A DNA stretch of 64,000 bases, from assembly GCA_020205615.1 (NCBI GenBank), contig JAINUW010000499.1, positions 1,090,001 to 1,154,000 on the forward strand, in the 5' to 3' direction. How positions within the stretch are numbered: position 1 is the first letter of the stretch; each line of letters begins with the position of its first letter. The notes beneath the pieces are model-generated. The model saw only the letters and a program-made list of their open reading frames with translations. It had not been told where the DNA came from and did not search any database. Below, in pieces: positions 33,073 to 46,007 of the stretch. This stretch comes from Panax quinquefolius (taxonomy: Eukaryota > Streptophyta > Magnoliopsida > Apiales > Araliaceae). Both the position numbers and the translations under genes were made by a program.

Positions 33073-35284
33073 TACTTGTCAACGCCGGGAAAAATCCTCA
33101 ATTCTTAGGTATGGTTTTCTGTCCTTTATTTTTTCTATGTGGTTTAATTATCTTGCTTTGAAAGGTGAGATTTTAGGAAGAGACCGACATACAATGTCGA
33201 CGATTTAAAAAGTTTGATTTTATTTGATTGGGCTGAATTAGACAGTCGCCAGTTGGTATGAGTTAAATGGTTGTACCAACTCAATCGGAGTTTTAAAGGT
33301 TTTACAATATTACCCAATATGTGACTCCGTTTAATTGGTCTGAAAACCGAGATTCATAGAGCTCGGGGGCTTGCTTAAGCGAGGGGGAGTTGTTAGGCAC
33401 CTCCGACTTCCGTGAAACACGGTTACCGTGTCTTTTTCATTCCCTATGCATTGTGTGTGTATGTGTGTGTGTTTGAAAGCTTTGGATCGAAAACGATGTT
33501 TTGTGCTTTATTTGAAAGTAGTGATATGCCTCTTTTGTACTTATATATAAAGGGTTTGAATTATATAAAAATTCAATTTTAAGCAAAGAATATAAAAATG
33601 ATGTTTTGAAAACAGGTTTTCAAACCCTTATGCTCGCATAGAAATTGAGGCATTTGATACTTCAATTTTATTTCGTATTCGGCTAGATTTGATTTTATTC
33701 AAGATGTGAAGCATCTTTGGCAATATATACAAGTGTTGAACTTCTTATGGACATGATAGCCATCGAAGTATGCCCGAACACCACATGCATGATTTTTTAC
33801 TATTTCAGGGTCTTAAACCCGTATAACCTTTTTAAGGCCCTGGATTTACAAATACAAATATTTGCAAGCTAGTTGTACAATCAAAAAAGGTCCATCACGG
33901 GAACCAGATCTAGATCCATTGATTGAATCGTAGATCCTGTAGCTCCTAGGCTCACAGGATATCACATAAACAACATGCATAACAAATATATAGAAATAAA
34001 ATACATATTTACTTCTAGACGTTGCAAAATAAATGATTTATCAGTCAAATCCTTACATGCGCGTAGCCAAAGCTTCCAGTGTCCTCTAGGTACAGATCTA
34101 GGGCCACATGTTTGCTACATACTTACAAAAACTAGAAAAAAAACTAGATATGTACAGATCTTAGCCATTCTAGCTTTTAAGTTCAAGTTTCACAACTTTT
34201 GTATCAGTTAAAAGCTAGATCTGGCTAGATCCAGTACATATCTAGTCAATAAAGCATAAATATTGACTATTTACAAGAAATGAATGGTTAAAACGTCAGA
34301 TCTGGAGAATATAAGTTACTAACTATATATATAGCACTTATATATATTAGAGTAAGCAAAAGCAGCAGATCTAGCGAAATCTTACACTATTGCATGAGAA
34401 TGGCTATCGAACGGCTATACCATTATCAGATCCAAATCTAAGACTAAACTACCTACTTGGTAGATTTGAGGGGAAGGGGTATTTATAGACTCGATCTACC
34501 GCGGGTCTACCTGCGGCTGGGCCTGGTGGGCTCTGTTGTCTCGAAGTACGCGCACTCCAACCAACGTGCAGTTTGCTTGAACCTTCATAACTTGCAATCC
34601 GGGAATCCGATGGAGGTGTGCCATACCTTTATAGAAAGCTCTTTTCGAGAGCTACGCAATTACATAGAGCTTGACCTTTTCTGAATTTGGGAGGATGGTT
34701 CCATGACCAAATCTTCAAGTCTTCGCAGTCAGTCCGTTGAGCTGTCTGGCGCAGTTTTCACTCGGGGATTGTTGTGATGGTTTTGTATGAAATTATTCAT
34801 TGTAGTTTGATCCGAATTATTGTTGAGTTGGCAAATTTACCCTTTTTCCCATCCGAGTTGGTTTCCAGGTTTGATGTGCTACAACTGTCTTTTCTCAGAG
34901 TTATCTTCGGGGTTTGACTGTAGTTGACTTCTGTCTGTCCTCGGGGTTGTCTCTGAGGTTAATTTGATGTTTTTTCGGGGTTGTATCCGGGGTTTGGTTT
35001 GATGATTTCCCTTGTCTGTCTTTGGGAGATAAAAGACAGTTTTGTTCACTTGCATGGTTAGTAACATGAATGCAAAATTTTGAGTGTCTAGAGATGCCCC
35101 ACTTTATCATGTTTATGAAATGCAATGGAATGAGTAGGATAAAGATTGCTAGACACTAGAAATATACTAAATGCAAATGTAATGTAATGCGTTGTATGAT
35201 ATGCTATGACTGCTATATGCCTCTGTGGGCTTAACTACCACAGGTTGTATCAATGACCATTTCCTACTCTCTGCTGAGGATGAT
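33073..35284. mobile_element. Decayed retroelement sequence with LTR-like leader
   Basis: No coding domain is left. The block at 33230-33430 (cagtcgccagttgg, gctcgggggcttgc, gttaggcacctccg) resembles non-coding parts of Tat/Ogre-type elements. Around 34470-34690 there is a leader-like region: tatttatagactcgatctac, GC dyads (taccgcgggt, tacctgcgg), and then cttcataacttgcaatccgg. A GT microsatellite lies at 33454-33473 and tcggggttgt-type repeats at 34905-35030. The region was once continuous with 47328 onward, before the Athila-like insertion. The lineage call is tentative. Confidence 0.4.
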
Positions 35285-36607
35285 TGTTGCCTTATTTTTA
35301 ATAGCACTTTACCACGCAAGTATACGCGTTCAATTATAATATTCAGCAAGCAAGGATATCGTTCCCACGAGGAAATAGACTAATATTTATCAATTACTAA
35401 TTCTAATGCAATTAATCCTATTTTAAACTACAAAATTTTGTTTTTGATTTGAAATTTAAACTTAACAAAACTAATGATTAAAAATCAAAACTTCACAAGA
35501 ATAACTGCAGATTTAACAGGTTAAGATTACAACTTCCCTTGGTATTTCATTTAAATCAATTCACTTCCCATTTAAAGCAATTAATTAATATGAATCATTA
35601 TCCAAGAATGATTTATAAAATTCACACACTTTTTCCAAATCACGTGAACAAATCCTCCTAACTTCGATCCTTAAGACACAAAATTACAAGGAACACCCTT
35701 CTCAATTAATTCACTATATTCCTATGTGAATCAAGTTAATTAGGGTTTACGCATAAATTCTTTCAAAGGATACAAAAGACACATAGGTATATTCCTATCC
35801 TACATGCTAATCATATTAACCCTATTCAGATTATATGAACAGATGTTATCATATCCAGATCTTAATCTATACTCCATCTTCCAATTTTATATAGATTATC
35901 CAAATGATTGTTGGCCAAACAATTAATTAATAAGCAAAAGATATAATAAACAATTCAATAAAAACCAACTTTCATTCAATGGGAAGGTTCAATTTAAACT
36001 ACATACCAAGTTCCGATTTGCAATCTTAATGAAAATTTAGTTCATGCTAATAATAAAGAAAAACATCATCCAGATTAATAATCCAAACATCCCGAGATAA
36101 TTACAAAGATAAAACTAGAAGAAGAAGAAGAAACTCGAATTTTCTCCGATACTCTCTCTTTGATCTTCACCCTTGCAATTTTCCTTCGTGTTTTTCTTCG
36201 TTGTTGTCTCTCTGCGAATCCCTTGAAAAATTGAGTGATACGTCTTTTCTAAAGTCTCCTCTATTTGTATTAGTCTCCGTCTCATTTGATTCCTTTTGGC
36301 TTCAACCACCCACTTGGAAGTAGAAAATCCTCCTTTTTTTTACATACGAGCGCTAGGCGCTCAACCTTAAGTTCATTTCAAAGCGATAAAGGCGCTTGAC
36401 CGAGTTCACGTAATTACAAAAATGCCACTTAGCTCTAATTTTAATGATTCTTGACCTTTTTCTTCTCCGAAATGACCAATTTGTCCCTCCAGCTCCAACC
36501 TACACAAAATAAACACAAAAACAGATAAAAGATACTAAAAAACAATTAAAGATAGCAATAATTAAGTTTAATAATATCGGATTCATAGGTATAAAACCTA
36601 CTCATCA
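35285..36607 (-). repeat. 3' LTR of the Athila-like element
   Basis: It is colinear with 46008-47327 with few differences. These are mainly short indels or substitutions at C/G-containing words (for example around 36016, 36091, 36150 and 36280) and a damaged second GC dyad (aagcgataaaggcgctt, where the other copy has aagcgctaggcgctt). Confidence 0.92.
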
Positions 36608-36622
36608 AATACCCCCAAACTT
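36608..36622 (-). other. Polypurine tract of the Athila-like element
   Basis: atacccccaaactta on the plus strand, i.e. taagtttgggggtat in element sense, directly adjoining the 3' LTR. It is the same tract type as at 566-580. Confidence 0.8.
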
Positions 36623-37619
36623 AACCAATTGCTTGTCCTCAAGCAATAAAACACAATGCAATAACTAAATATGCAATACAGCTATCTACGTGCCTAAAAT
36701 TTCAGCAGTCAAACAGAACAAAATCTATTCATTAAGCCTTAGAGAAATCAGATTAAACATGCTAATACATCATATCAAGACAGATTAATAATTTCCTAGT
36801 CAATCATCAAATCTTACCCTGTTATTACTGATATAGTATGTGTGTGCTGAACAACAATGCTAACTAATATAATGCTAAATACAAAACATAATAGATCTCT
36901 TTAAAAAGCGCGTCATATAGTGTCAACTCACAAAATTCACGAACAATGTTAGATCCAACTAAAGTCAAACATCCACCAAATTCAAGAGTCCAATCAGGGA
37001 TACTTATGCTTTACTTATCATTACGGGGCTTTTTTGCTCTTTTCCGTTTTATTGTTTTTTTTTTAAACCATGGTATGTAATGTCTCATTCCATTAGGCTA
37101 ATGAGTGCTACCCTTAGCGAGCTTTCAACCAACGACTCCCGGACCATATAAGACCTTAGGGCGCTAGGTGTTAAGAGACACTTTCTGAGTGATACTTTCT
37201 CAAGTAACAAAGGCCCCAAACAAAACTAGCCACGGTATTTTTTTTCTTTTGAAGCTTATATATCCCAAATTTTTCCCCAAACTTAAGTTTTTGTCTAAAT
37301 TCGGTCATCTCACTATTTATTCATGTCTTTCATTCATTCAAACTAGTATTATCCTCAAGAAGTCCACTATGTGTCAATTTAGACTCAATCACCAATATAG
37401 TTGTTTTCTTGTGCTATCCTTATTATATCAGTTTCAAACAGGTAAAGATTCAAATCATGACAAGAAATCACATCACAGTCTTAACAGTCAGTACTATACT
37501 TGTCTACTCAATTCCAATCTCATCACTGGCCAAAACAGACTTAAACTATCTAACAGCTGGAAACATGCAAATATTTGAATTTTTTTTTTTTAAGAAAGTA
37601 GAATGAAAATTACATGAAA

Positions 37620-37707
37620 AACTACGAAATGAATACTACATGAATGCAAAAACTACTAAATGAATACTACATGAATGCAAAAACTACTAAATGAATACTA
37701 CATGAAT
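37620..37707. repeat. 31-bp tandem repeat, three copies
   Basis: Unit actactaaatgaatactaca followed by tgaatgcaaaa, three times in a row, in the 3' non-coding part of the Athila-like element. The first copy has one changed base (tacgaaatg). Confidence 0.85.
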
Positions 37708-38046
37708 GTAACTGGAACCGGAAGAATGCACCCCCAAACTTCACCTATGCAATGTCCTCATTGTATATAACAAACAAAACATAAGAAATTAGGCACTGAG
37801 GACTTCCCTGAAAGATAGACGCCTTATTCCTCGTCAGTATCCTCGTCTTCTTCTTCATCAACCTCATCTTCAGGGGGTAGATCAGCCGGGGGGTACGCAG
37901 ACAATGGGGGAAATTGGTAGGGGGGAGCGGCATTTGGATTCATGCTTGGTCAAACATCTCTAGGAATCTTTGTACTACGGTTCGATACATCTCTGTTTTG
38001 TCATTTGAGCTAGGCTATCCTGATTTCTTTCAACCCGGTCAAAACC

Positions 38047-39046
38047 CTATTGAACTCTAGTAGCCACCATGTCAATCCTTCTAGTTTGATTTCTTAATTC
38101 TCGGCGAATATCTTCAAAAAAATTTGGTGGTGGCCCAGAACTTCCAGCTGCAGGAGGATTATCGTGTAATTCTTGATTAGGCTCGGCTGCAGACTCGGGA
38201 GGCACAATAATGAACCCTAACCCTCTCGGGTGTGGTATACCACCACCCCATACCTTGTACTTCTTAATAAGCGAGTGGTCAATCGCAGCTAAGGGAGGTT
38301 GTCTAGCTTCTTCGGCATCCCATTTGACTCCAGCTTGTTGACATAGTCCAGTGATCAAAGATGGGTGAGGTAATCCACCTGAGGTCCCTCCTCGAATTGC
38401 TTTGTCAATTGAATCATGTATAACATGACCCACATCTATCGTTTTTCCTTGTGCAATGCAGAAAAGCAACGCTGCCCATTGATTTATAACATCACTCATA
38501 TGCCTACACGGCATCAACTTGGCACAAATAAAGGCATGCCATGCTTTCCCATAACTGCTTAGTGCGGATGCAGGGAACAAAACAGCTTCTTGTTGATCTG
38601 TTAATTTCCATGTTGTTCCAGGTACACACAAAGCTTGAATGATCTCACTGTAGTCTAGCTCGTGCTCTAAATATTGCATGTAACCATTATTGGGTATTAT
38701 GTTCAAGCCGTAGTAAGCATTTATTGTCCTAAAACTGACCTCCACTGATTTTTCGCGAACCCAAATTATGTTACCAACAACATCTTTTGCATTGGCATAG
38801 AATTCCTTAACAATTTTAATGACCGATGAATCCGGTTGGGATGCAAAGTTACCCCATCTTCTACTTCCAATCATTTGTAGTAACTCCCCATCTTACGCCT
38901 CCGCAATAATCCACGCCCGAATTTGCGTTTACTTTAGAAAGCACATTGTAATATCTTTCGGATGCACTAGCACTTACAAATCTCTTTTTGTCATACTTAG
39001 TCGAAGTGTTCAAGTCTCGCCTCTTTGCCTTTTAGTAGCCATGAGT
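38047..39046 (-). pseudogene. Athila third ORF (env position), frameshifted
   Basis: The start MATKRQR lies at 39046. After a frame change near 39017 the reading is RFVSASASERYYNVLSK. After another near 38880 comes an open frame of 275 codons (38874-38047) with GNIIWVREKSVEVSFRTINAYYGL, in pieces, and ELRNQTRRIDMVATRVQ at the end. This resembles the family of plant retrotransposon proteins found after integrase in Athila elements (annotated in domain databases as putative plant transposon protein). Athila is sometimes called envelope-like for this position, but I see no signal peptide or membrane segment, so an envelope role is not supported here. Function unknown. Confidence 0.7.
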
Positions 39047-39664
39047 CTTGTGTGTGAATTGCTTGCCCAATAGGCGATGTTCGGAGGCTTAGTATGGGCA
39101 ATCCTCTTTGTGACAATGTATCGAACACTTGGTGTGGACAAATTTTGAACACTATTGGTAGGCACTCCCCCAAACTTAATTTTCACCAAATTTGTCAATA
39201 ACTAAGCACACTAGTCGTCCAATGCAATACAAGCAACAATGAGAAGTACCCAAATCCACTTGAGCCAACACAATAAAATAACCAACTTCAACTTACTACC
39301 TTAGCTAGTATCCAAGCAAAACCAAATAATTTGTAATAAAATCTTGTGCACTTACTTGGTTATAGCCAGATATGATGTTCCAATCAAAGTTGTAGGAGCA
39401 ATTTTTTTTGAGGGTTGAGCACTTACTTCAGATAGATGTGGCTTGAATGTGAGTTGGTGCTCGAATTGGTGATGAAGGACAACCATATGGAGATTAAGTG
39501 CCTTGGTTTGGGTAGGAGATTGAGTGTTTGATTAGGCTTATACAAGAAAACGTTGATTATAGTGGCTAAATTAGAGGAGGGTTGTGATTTGAGTGAGTTT
39601 GAATTGGAGTGGGAGAGCAAGAGAGTGTTTGATTTGGGTTTGGATTTGTATTGCCCGATTAGGG

Positions 39665-39970
39665 CTTATATTTTTTTTAAAGTTGCAGCATGAGCGCCTA
39701 AGCGCTTGAGTATGCCTTTGGTTGGACCGCCAGCGGTAGGTAGATGTGTGTGTGGTGCATGGAGCTCCTAAGCGCTTAGAATTGCCTTATTTGGACCGGC
39801 CAGGCGCTGAAGTAAGTATTGTATGGCTATTGACTTGGGGCACCTAAGCGCTTGGTTTTGCCTTTAGGTATGGGCGCCTAAGCGCTGGTGCTCGTCTGAG
39901 CTCTGCAAGTGGGCCCTAGGCGCTGGCTTGTGCACGGCTTGGCGCGCCAGCGCTTGGGCATGTCTTGGGC
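39665..39970. repeat. GC dyad cluster between integrase and the third ORF
   Basis: At least six blocks lie within 300 bp: gagcgcctaagcgcttg, gctcctaagcgctta, cacctaagcgcttgg, gggcgcctaagcgctgg, gggccctaggcgctgg and ttggcgcgccagcgcttgg. They share the core GCGCCTAAGCGC or GCGCCTAGGCGC with scattered changes and are separated by 20-50 bp of ordinary sequence. In element sense they stand upstream of the third ORF. Confidence 0.8.
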
Positions 39971-40534
39971 CTTTGGTTTACTGTTTACTTCTTTGTGCTC
40001 CCAACCTGCATACCACAACTTAAATTAAGACTTATTCTAAAACCATAACCTAGATAAACTACATTCTAAAATAAAAGAAAAACTAACCAACATTAAAGAT
40101 TCACTAAATAAAATAAATAAATAAATAAATAACCTACACCACTTAGCAATTCAATAACACTAAAAATGAGGGAAATGATTAGAAATATGAGAATTTGACA
40201 AATGGATATTCTTCTATTGAGCTCATAAGTGCTTGGCTTCCTGTATATTTGCCCTTTTTGCAACCCATTTGGGTGGTAGTCGTAAGTGGCCATTAGTCAA
40301 ACCCGCTTAAATAAGAATTCATGTTTCCTACCACGAAATCAATTAAATATCATGTTAGAGAACATAAGGGGTGTAACAAAACCTAAATTATAAAAGTTTA
40401 ACCACTAAATAAACTAACAGTAAAGCAAATTAAACAAAATAAAAGTAAAAAATAGAAAATAACAATAAAAATTCCTAGGTTGCCTCCCAGTTAGCACTTG
40501 GTTTATAGTCTTCAGCCTGACTTTCTTCTCTGTT

Positions 40535-41641
40535 CTAATCAGCAAGGTTGACCAATGTCCTTTCACGATCAACACAACCCCCATAGTAGTGTTTCAATCT
40601 CTGACTGTTGACTTTGAAATTACGTTTAGCATCCTGGTCTTCCACCTCCACAGCTCCGTGAAGATAAACTTTTGTAATGATAAATGGCCCTGACCAACGG
40701 GATTTCAACTTTCCTGGAAACAATTTAAGCCTTGAATTGTATAATAGCACTGTTTGCCCTGCTTGAAACTTTCTTTCCAGAATTTTCTCATCATGCCACC
40801 TCTTAACCTTTTCTTTATATAACTTCGCGTTCTTGTATGATTGGAGTCTGAATTCATCCATTTGGTTCAATTGTAAGAGGCGCTTCTCTCCCGCAACATG
40901 CATATCAAAGTTTAACTTCTGAATTGCCCAATAAGCAATGTGTTCTAGTTCATTTGGAAGATGGCATGCCTTCCCATATACTAACTCAGACGGAGACATC
41001 CCTATCGGAGTTTTGTAAGTCAGACGATATGCCCATAAAGCATCATCCAACTTACTAGCCCATCTTCCGACTAGGGTTCACTATCTTCTCGAGGATTCGC
41101 TTCACTTCTTGATTAGATACCTCGGCTTGACCCGCTTGTTTGTGGATGGTAAGCGTAGCTATCTTATGAGTGACTCAGCACTTAGCGAGAATAGCCGAGA
41201 AGCGCTTATTACGTAATGCGTGCCTTCATCACTAATGATTGCACGAGGAGTGCCGAATCTAGAGAAAATAGTCTTCCGAATGAACGTAACCACAACTTTA
41301 GCATCATTGGTGGACGATGCTATAGCTTCTACCCACTTCGAAACGTAGTCCACCGCTAGAAGTATATAGGAGTTGCTAAAAGATGATGGAAATGGTCCCA
41401 TGAAGTCGATGCCCCAAACATCAAACAATTCGACTTCTAAGATCATGTTTAGTGGCATCTCTTGTCGCTTTGATATATTACCCACTCTTTGACATCTGTC
41501 ACATTTCAATGAAAACACACGGGCATCCTTAAAGAGTGTTGGCCAGAAGAACCCACATTGAAGCACCTTAGCTGCCGTTCTTTCTCCCGCAAAATGTCCA
41601 CCATAGTTAGATGCATGACATTGGTAGAGAATATTTTCCAT
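40535..41641 (-). pseudogene. Integrase of the Athila-like element, frameshifted
   Basis: The first open piece (41641-41159, 160 codons) has zinc-binding H9, H16, C47 and C50 (CDRCQRVGN) and the core with D79 (GIDFMGPFP) and SDEGTHY. Between 41159 and 41050 the reading changes frame several times but keeps recognisable words ([24 protein letters not shown]), so the E of the catalytic triad lies in damaged sequence. The second open piece (41050-40535, 171 codons) reads LDDALWAYR-type sequence, GMSPSELVYGKACHLP and the C-terminal DNA-binding part (SRWSGPFIITKV, PHGAVE-like), ending after LKHYYGG. The family role is insertion of the cDNA. Confidence 0.85.
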
Positions 41642-42521
41642 TTCAACTTCCGGAACACACCTTCTTATGACTTGATCTCCACATTGTTTAAATAAAAACG
41701 GCTCATCCCATAAATACTATTTCACATCATGGAGAAATTTCTTTTTCTGTTGACTTGTTAAATCTGGTGGAAACACCTTACTCACAATGAAATTTACGTA
41801 ATCTGCATACCATGGAGTATCCATCCCTTCGCAAACAGATTGTTCATCCGGAAAAATTCATTGATCTTTGTTGTGTCATCATTTTTTTAGTTCTCGCATT
41901 CTCTAATCGTGATAAATGATCAAGAACACGATTATTCATTTCTTTTCGGTCCCGGATCTCCAAGTCAAACTCTTGTAGCAATAATACCCATCTAATTAAT
42001 CTCGCCCAGCATCCTTCTTTGCTATTAAGTACTTAATTGTCGAATGATCAGTAAACACGATCACTTTTGTCCCAATCAAATATGATCGAAATTTATCAAA
42101 TGCATAAACAATCGCTAATAGCTCCTTCTCGGTAGTGGTATAATTCAGGTTGGGAATCCGTTAATGTCTTACTAGCATAGTATATAGCATGAAAAATTTT
42201 ATCCTTTCGTTGGCAAGAAGCTGCGCTTAATCGCAAAGTCGCTAGCATCACACATTAATTCGAATGGGATACTCCAATCTGGCGCTATGATTACAGGTGC
42301 GGTAACAAGTTTTTTTTCAACACATCAAAAGCTTCTAGGCATGCTTGATCAAAGTTGAATGGGACATCCTTCTCCAAAAGATTGCAAAGTGGTTTCGTGA
42401 TTTTGGAGAAGTCTTTTATAAATCGTCTATAGAAACCAGCGTGTCCCAAAAACTTCGAATACCCTTTACTGAAATAGGTGGTGGCAGGCTCTCGATGGTT
42501 TTGATCTTAGCTCTATCAACT
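41642..42521 (-). pseudogene. RNase H and end of RT, degraded
   Basis: No open frame over 100 codons survives. Translation in pieces gives sequence expected between RT and integrase of Athila, for example [15 protein letters not shown] near 42460 (RT thumb) and, further left, parts of the RNase H domain around 42000-42160. Several stops and frame changes lie in between. The catalytic residues could not be followed. Confidence 0.65.
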
Positions 42522-43715
42522 TCAATTCCTTTTGATGACACTCGATGACCCAAGATTATTCCCTCTTGCACCATAAAATGACATTTCTCCCAGTTTAAAA
42601 CCAAATTCGTTTCCATACACCGTTTGAGCACGAGTGAGATTTTCCAAACAATAATCAAATGAATCCCCAAAAACTGAAAAATCATCCATAAATACCTCAA
42701 GATTTTGTTCAACCATATCGGAGAAAATAGCCATCATACACCGTTGAAATGTCGGCCAAGCATTACATAATCCAAAAGACATTCTGCGAAAAGCAAAGGT
42801 ACCATATGGGCATGTGAATGTCGTCTTCTCCCCGATCCTCGGTGATAATGGCAATCTGGTTATAACCTCGAGTATCCATCCAAAAGATAATAATACTCAT
42901 ATCCTGCAAGCCCACATCCAACATCGATCTATGAATGGTAGAGGAAAATGGTCCTTACGAGTGGCATTGTTCAACTTTCTATAATCCATACACACCCGCC
43001 AACCCATAACTGTTCGAGTCGGGATCAATTCATTACGCTCATTTGCAACTACTGTCATTCCCCCTTTCTTTGGCACACAATGAACTGGACTTACCCATGA
43101 GCTATCTGAGATAGGGTAGATAATTCCCGCATCCAACCATTTAATGATTTCCTTTTTTACAACTTCCTTCATGATGGGATTGAGTCTTCGTTGTTGTTCA
43201 ATAATCGGTTTCGCTTCATCTTCCAATAGAATCTTATGCATGCAAATTGATGGGCTTATTCCCTTGATATCCGCAAGAGTCCACCCAAGAGCAGTCTTGA
43301 ATTGCCGAAGTACCCTTAGTAGCTTTTCTTCTTGAACCTTATCAAGTGATGCAGAAATAATAACTGGAAAGGTAGAAGAAGAACCAAGGTAGGCATACCG
43401 TAGATGGTTAGGCAATGGCTTAAGTTCCAAGGTGGGCGGTTCTTCTAAAGATGATTTTACCTTTTCATCCGGCTTTCCCCAAAAATCCATAGGTTCAAAT
43501 TTTTGCAAACTTCGTGTGAACTTCGGTGCTGAATCTAACATTTGAACCCATTCTAGCACAGTTGAATCATCAAATAAATTTTCACTAACCAATGCACTTT
43601 CAAGAGGGTCTTCATTCACAAATTCACTAAATACCTCTGTAGTTGCTTCTTCAATCAGATCAACTCTAAAGCACTCTTCCTCTCCTTCTTGGAATTTCAT
43701 AAGCTTTGAAAACAT
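42522..43715 (-). pseudogene. Reverse transcriptase of the Athila-like element, frameshifted
   Basis: The first piece is 43715-42897 (272 codons): linker after protease, LELKPLPNHLRYAYLG, then RT fingers with WVSPVHCVPKKGG, the Athila-typical insert TVVANERNELIPTRTVMGWR and CMDYRKLNNATRKDHFPLPFID. A frame change near 42900 follows. The second piece is 42854-42522 (110 codons) with CPYGTFAFRRMSFGLCNA and the catalytic FMDD at residues 55-58. The missing bridge contains a GYNQIAI-like word out of frame. The active site itself is intact. Confidence 0.88.
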
Positions 43716-43927
43716 TAAACGTTACTTCTTCATCTTGGACTCTCATCGTTAACTCTCCCTTTTGTACATCAATTAATGTCCTTCCAGTGGCTAAAAATGG
43801 TCTTTCCAAGGATAATGGGTATGTCTTTATCCTCTTCATAGCCCAACAAAATGAAGTGGCTGGAAATATGAATTTGTCCACCTTCACTAATATGTCTTCC
43901 ACAATGCCCCTAGGGTATGTCACCGAT

Positions 43928-44347
43928 CTATCTCATGTTTGTCAAAGAGATATTTGTTGGCTTTGGTGCTGGTAATCCTAACTGCGTGTAGATTGAAAGC
44001 GGCATCAAGTTAATACTCGCACCCAAATCACACAAACATCTGTTAAAGAACTGGGGTCCAATCGTACACGGTATGGTGAAGCTACCTGGATCCTTCAACT
44101 TCGGAGGTAACTTTCTTTGCAGAATTGCGCTACATTCTTCTGTCAACGCTACAGTTTCAAACTCCCCTAGCTTCCTCTTTCTTGCTAAAATATCTTTCAT
44201 GAATTTTGCATAGCTAGGCATTTGTTCTAAAGCATCTGCGAATGGAATGTTGATTTGCAGCTTTTTGAACACTTCTAAAAATTTTGAAAATTGTCTATCT
44301 AATTTTCGCTTTTGAAATCTTTGAGAAAAGCAGCACGGGTGGTGCAA
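43928..44347 (-). pseudogene. Protease region of the Athila-like element
   Basis: An open piece of 139 codons. It contains FLEVFKKLQINIPFADALEQMP and, at residues 107-111, DLGAS, the aspartic-protease motif form usual in Athila (DLGASIN). The frame is broken on both sides, toward gag (44299-44347 overlap in another frame) and toward the RT linker (43923-43666, another frame). The family role is polyprotein cleavage. Confidence 0.82.
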
Positions 44348-45783
44348 TTTGTTGTTTGCTTATCTTCTTGTTGTTTTTTCACAACATTTTCCCCAGATTT
44401 ACTTTCTGAATTTCCACTCTCTTTTTCACCATCCTCGGCAGAAATTATTTTCTTTTGTCCGTCTAAATCTGTAGTCAACTCCTTCCCACTTCTGAGTGTA
44501 ACTGCCTTACAATGTTCATTTCCATCATTCCTTGGATTTTTCTCCGTATCACTAGGTAAAGAACCTGGAGTTCTAGTATTCAAAGCACTAGTTATCTGCC
44601 CAATTTGGTTCTCAAGATTCTTTATTGCAGCTGATTGGTTTTTCGTTGTGGCTTCAAACTGAGTTGCCAATCTTGCCAACAATTCTTCCATTTGTGATAG
44701 CTTATCAGGTTGATGAGGTTGTGGGTGTTGTTGAGATTGTTGATGTGGCTGAAATCCAGGTGGATATGATTGCCTTGGAGCTTGGGCTTGAGCATGTGAC
44801 TGATTATTACTCCAAGAAAAATTTGAGTTGTTTCTCACTCCTGGATTGTGACTGTTTGGATAACTGCCCTGCTGCCTGTTATAACTGGAAACAAACTGGA
44901 CTGACTCGGGATTTATTGCACATCGATCACTTGAGTGGCTACCCGCACATATTTCACAAATAGTTTCCATTTTCAGAACTGGTTGTACCCCAAGTGCATC
45001 TATTTTCTTTGTAAGAGCAGAAATCTGAGCTGTCACTTGAGCTGATAATGCTATCATCGCATCCACTTCATAAACCCCTACTGTCCTTGGCTGCGTCGTT
45101 CTTTCTTGTTGTACATCGATAATTATTAGTCGCCATGGTTTCAAGCAATTGATACCCCTCATCACAATTCTTGGCCATAATAGCTCCTCCATTGCGCAAA
45201 GATCTATACTTGATCTCACTATGCTGAATAAACCGTTATATAAAGTTTGCACCTGAAGCCATTTAGGAATCCCATGGTGTGGACATTTTCTCAATGAGTC
45301 TTTAAATCTCTCCCATGCTTCATATAGTGATTCGAATCGTCTTTCGAACGAAAGAGAAGATATCGTTCATAACTTTGCTTTGTTTTTACAAAGGGAAAAA
45401 CTTTTAAGAAATTTCGGGCTAGGTCGTTCCATGTAGTAATCGAGCACTGGTGGTAGTGAATGGAGCCAACTCTTAGCCTTATCTCCGAGAGTAAATGGAA
45501 AGCAAATTTTAGCCTTATTGCATCCTCGACACATTATTATACTTGAAGTATCGCATGATTTCTATAAAGTCGACTATGTGATCGTTCGGATCATCATTTG
45601 GTAACCCTCAAACCGACATGAATTTTGAATCATCTCGTATTGTCCCGGTTTTATCTCAAAACTTGTAGCAAGATAATGGCGGAGGCCTCGTAATACTCGA
45701 CTGAATTTCAGTAACCCGCGGCGTAGCATAATCCCGCAGTGCTTTTTGCTCTTCTTCAGCCATAGTATCTTTCTTATCAAGTG
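44299..45783 (-). pseudogene. gag of the Athila-like element, frameshifted
   Basis: The N-terminal part is readable in pieces between 45783 and 45300 (FEIKPGQYEMIQNS, PFTLGDKAKSWL-like words in a second frame). The open piece 45294-44299 (331 codons) has LYNGL, a CCHC-like knuckle CEICAGSHSSDRC with one residue less than the classic spacing, a long Gln/Pro/Asn-rich stretch and ITSALNTRTPGSLPSDTEKNPR followed by a HCKAVTLRSGKEL-type motif, all typical of Athila Gag. It would form the particle; this copy is interrupted at least twice. Confidence 0.85.
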
Positions 45784-45986
45784 CCTCTTTGGTTTCTTTA
45801 ACCCACTTACGCTAAACCATTTGAAACCTTTTGTCGATGTCGTCCTTCAGAAGGCAATAAATCTAGCTTCTTCGATCGCGTTTGCATACACTAGTCAAGA
45901 ACACCGAATAGAAGAAAAAGAAAAGTTTAAATTAAGATTAACGCTTATAAAAATCAATAATGACAAAATAATAAACTAATTTCCCC

Positions 45987-46007
45987 AAGAATCTGGCGCC
46001 AAAAACT
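45987..46007 (-). other. Primer binding site region of the Athila-like element
   Basis: In element sense TGGCGCCAGATTCTT starts 6 nt after the 5' LTR. TGGCGCC fits the 3' end of plant tRNA-Asp, the usual Athila primer, but the following bases match poorly, so the primer assignment is tentative. Confidence 0.55.

Noticed and set aside
38047..38874. Viral envelope gene
   Set aside because: Its position is that of the Athila third ORF, but no signal peptide, membrane anchor or cleavage site is visible.
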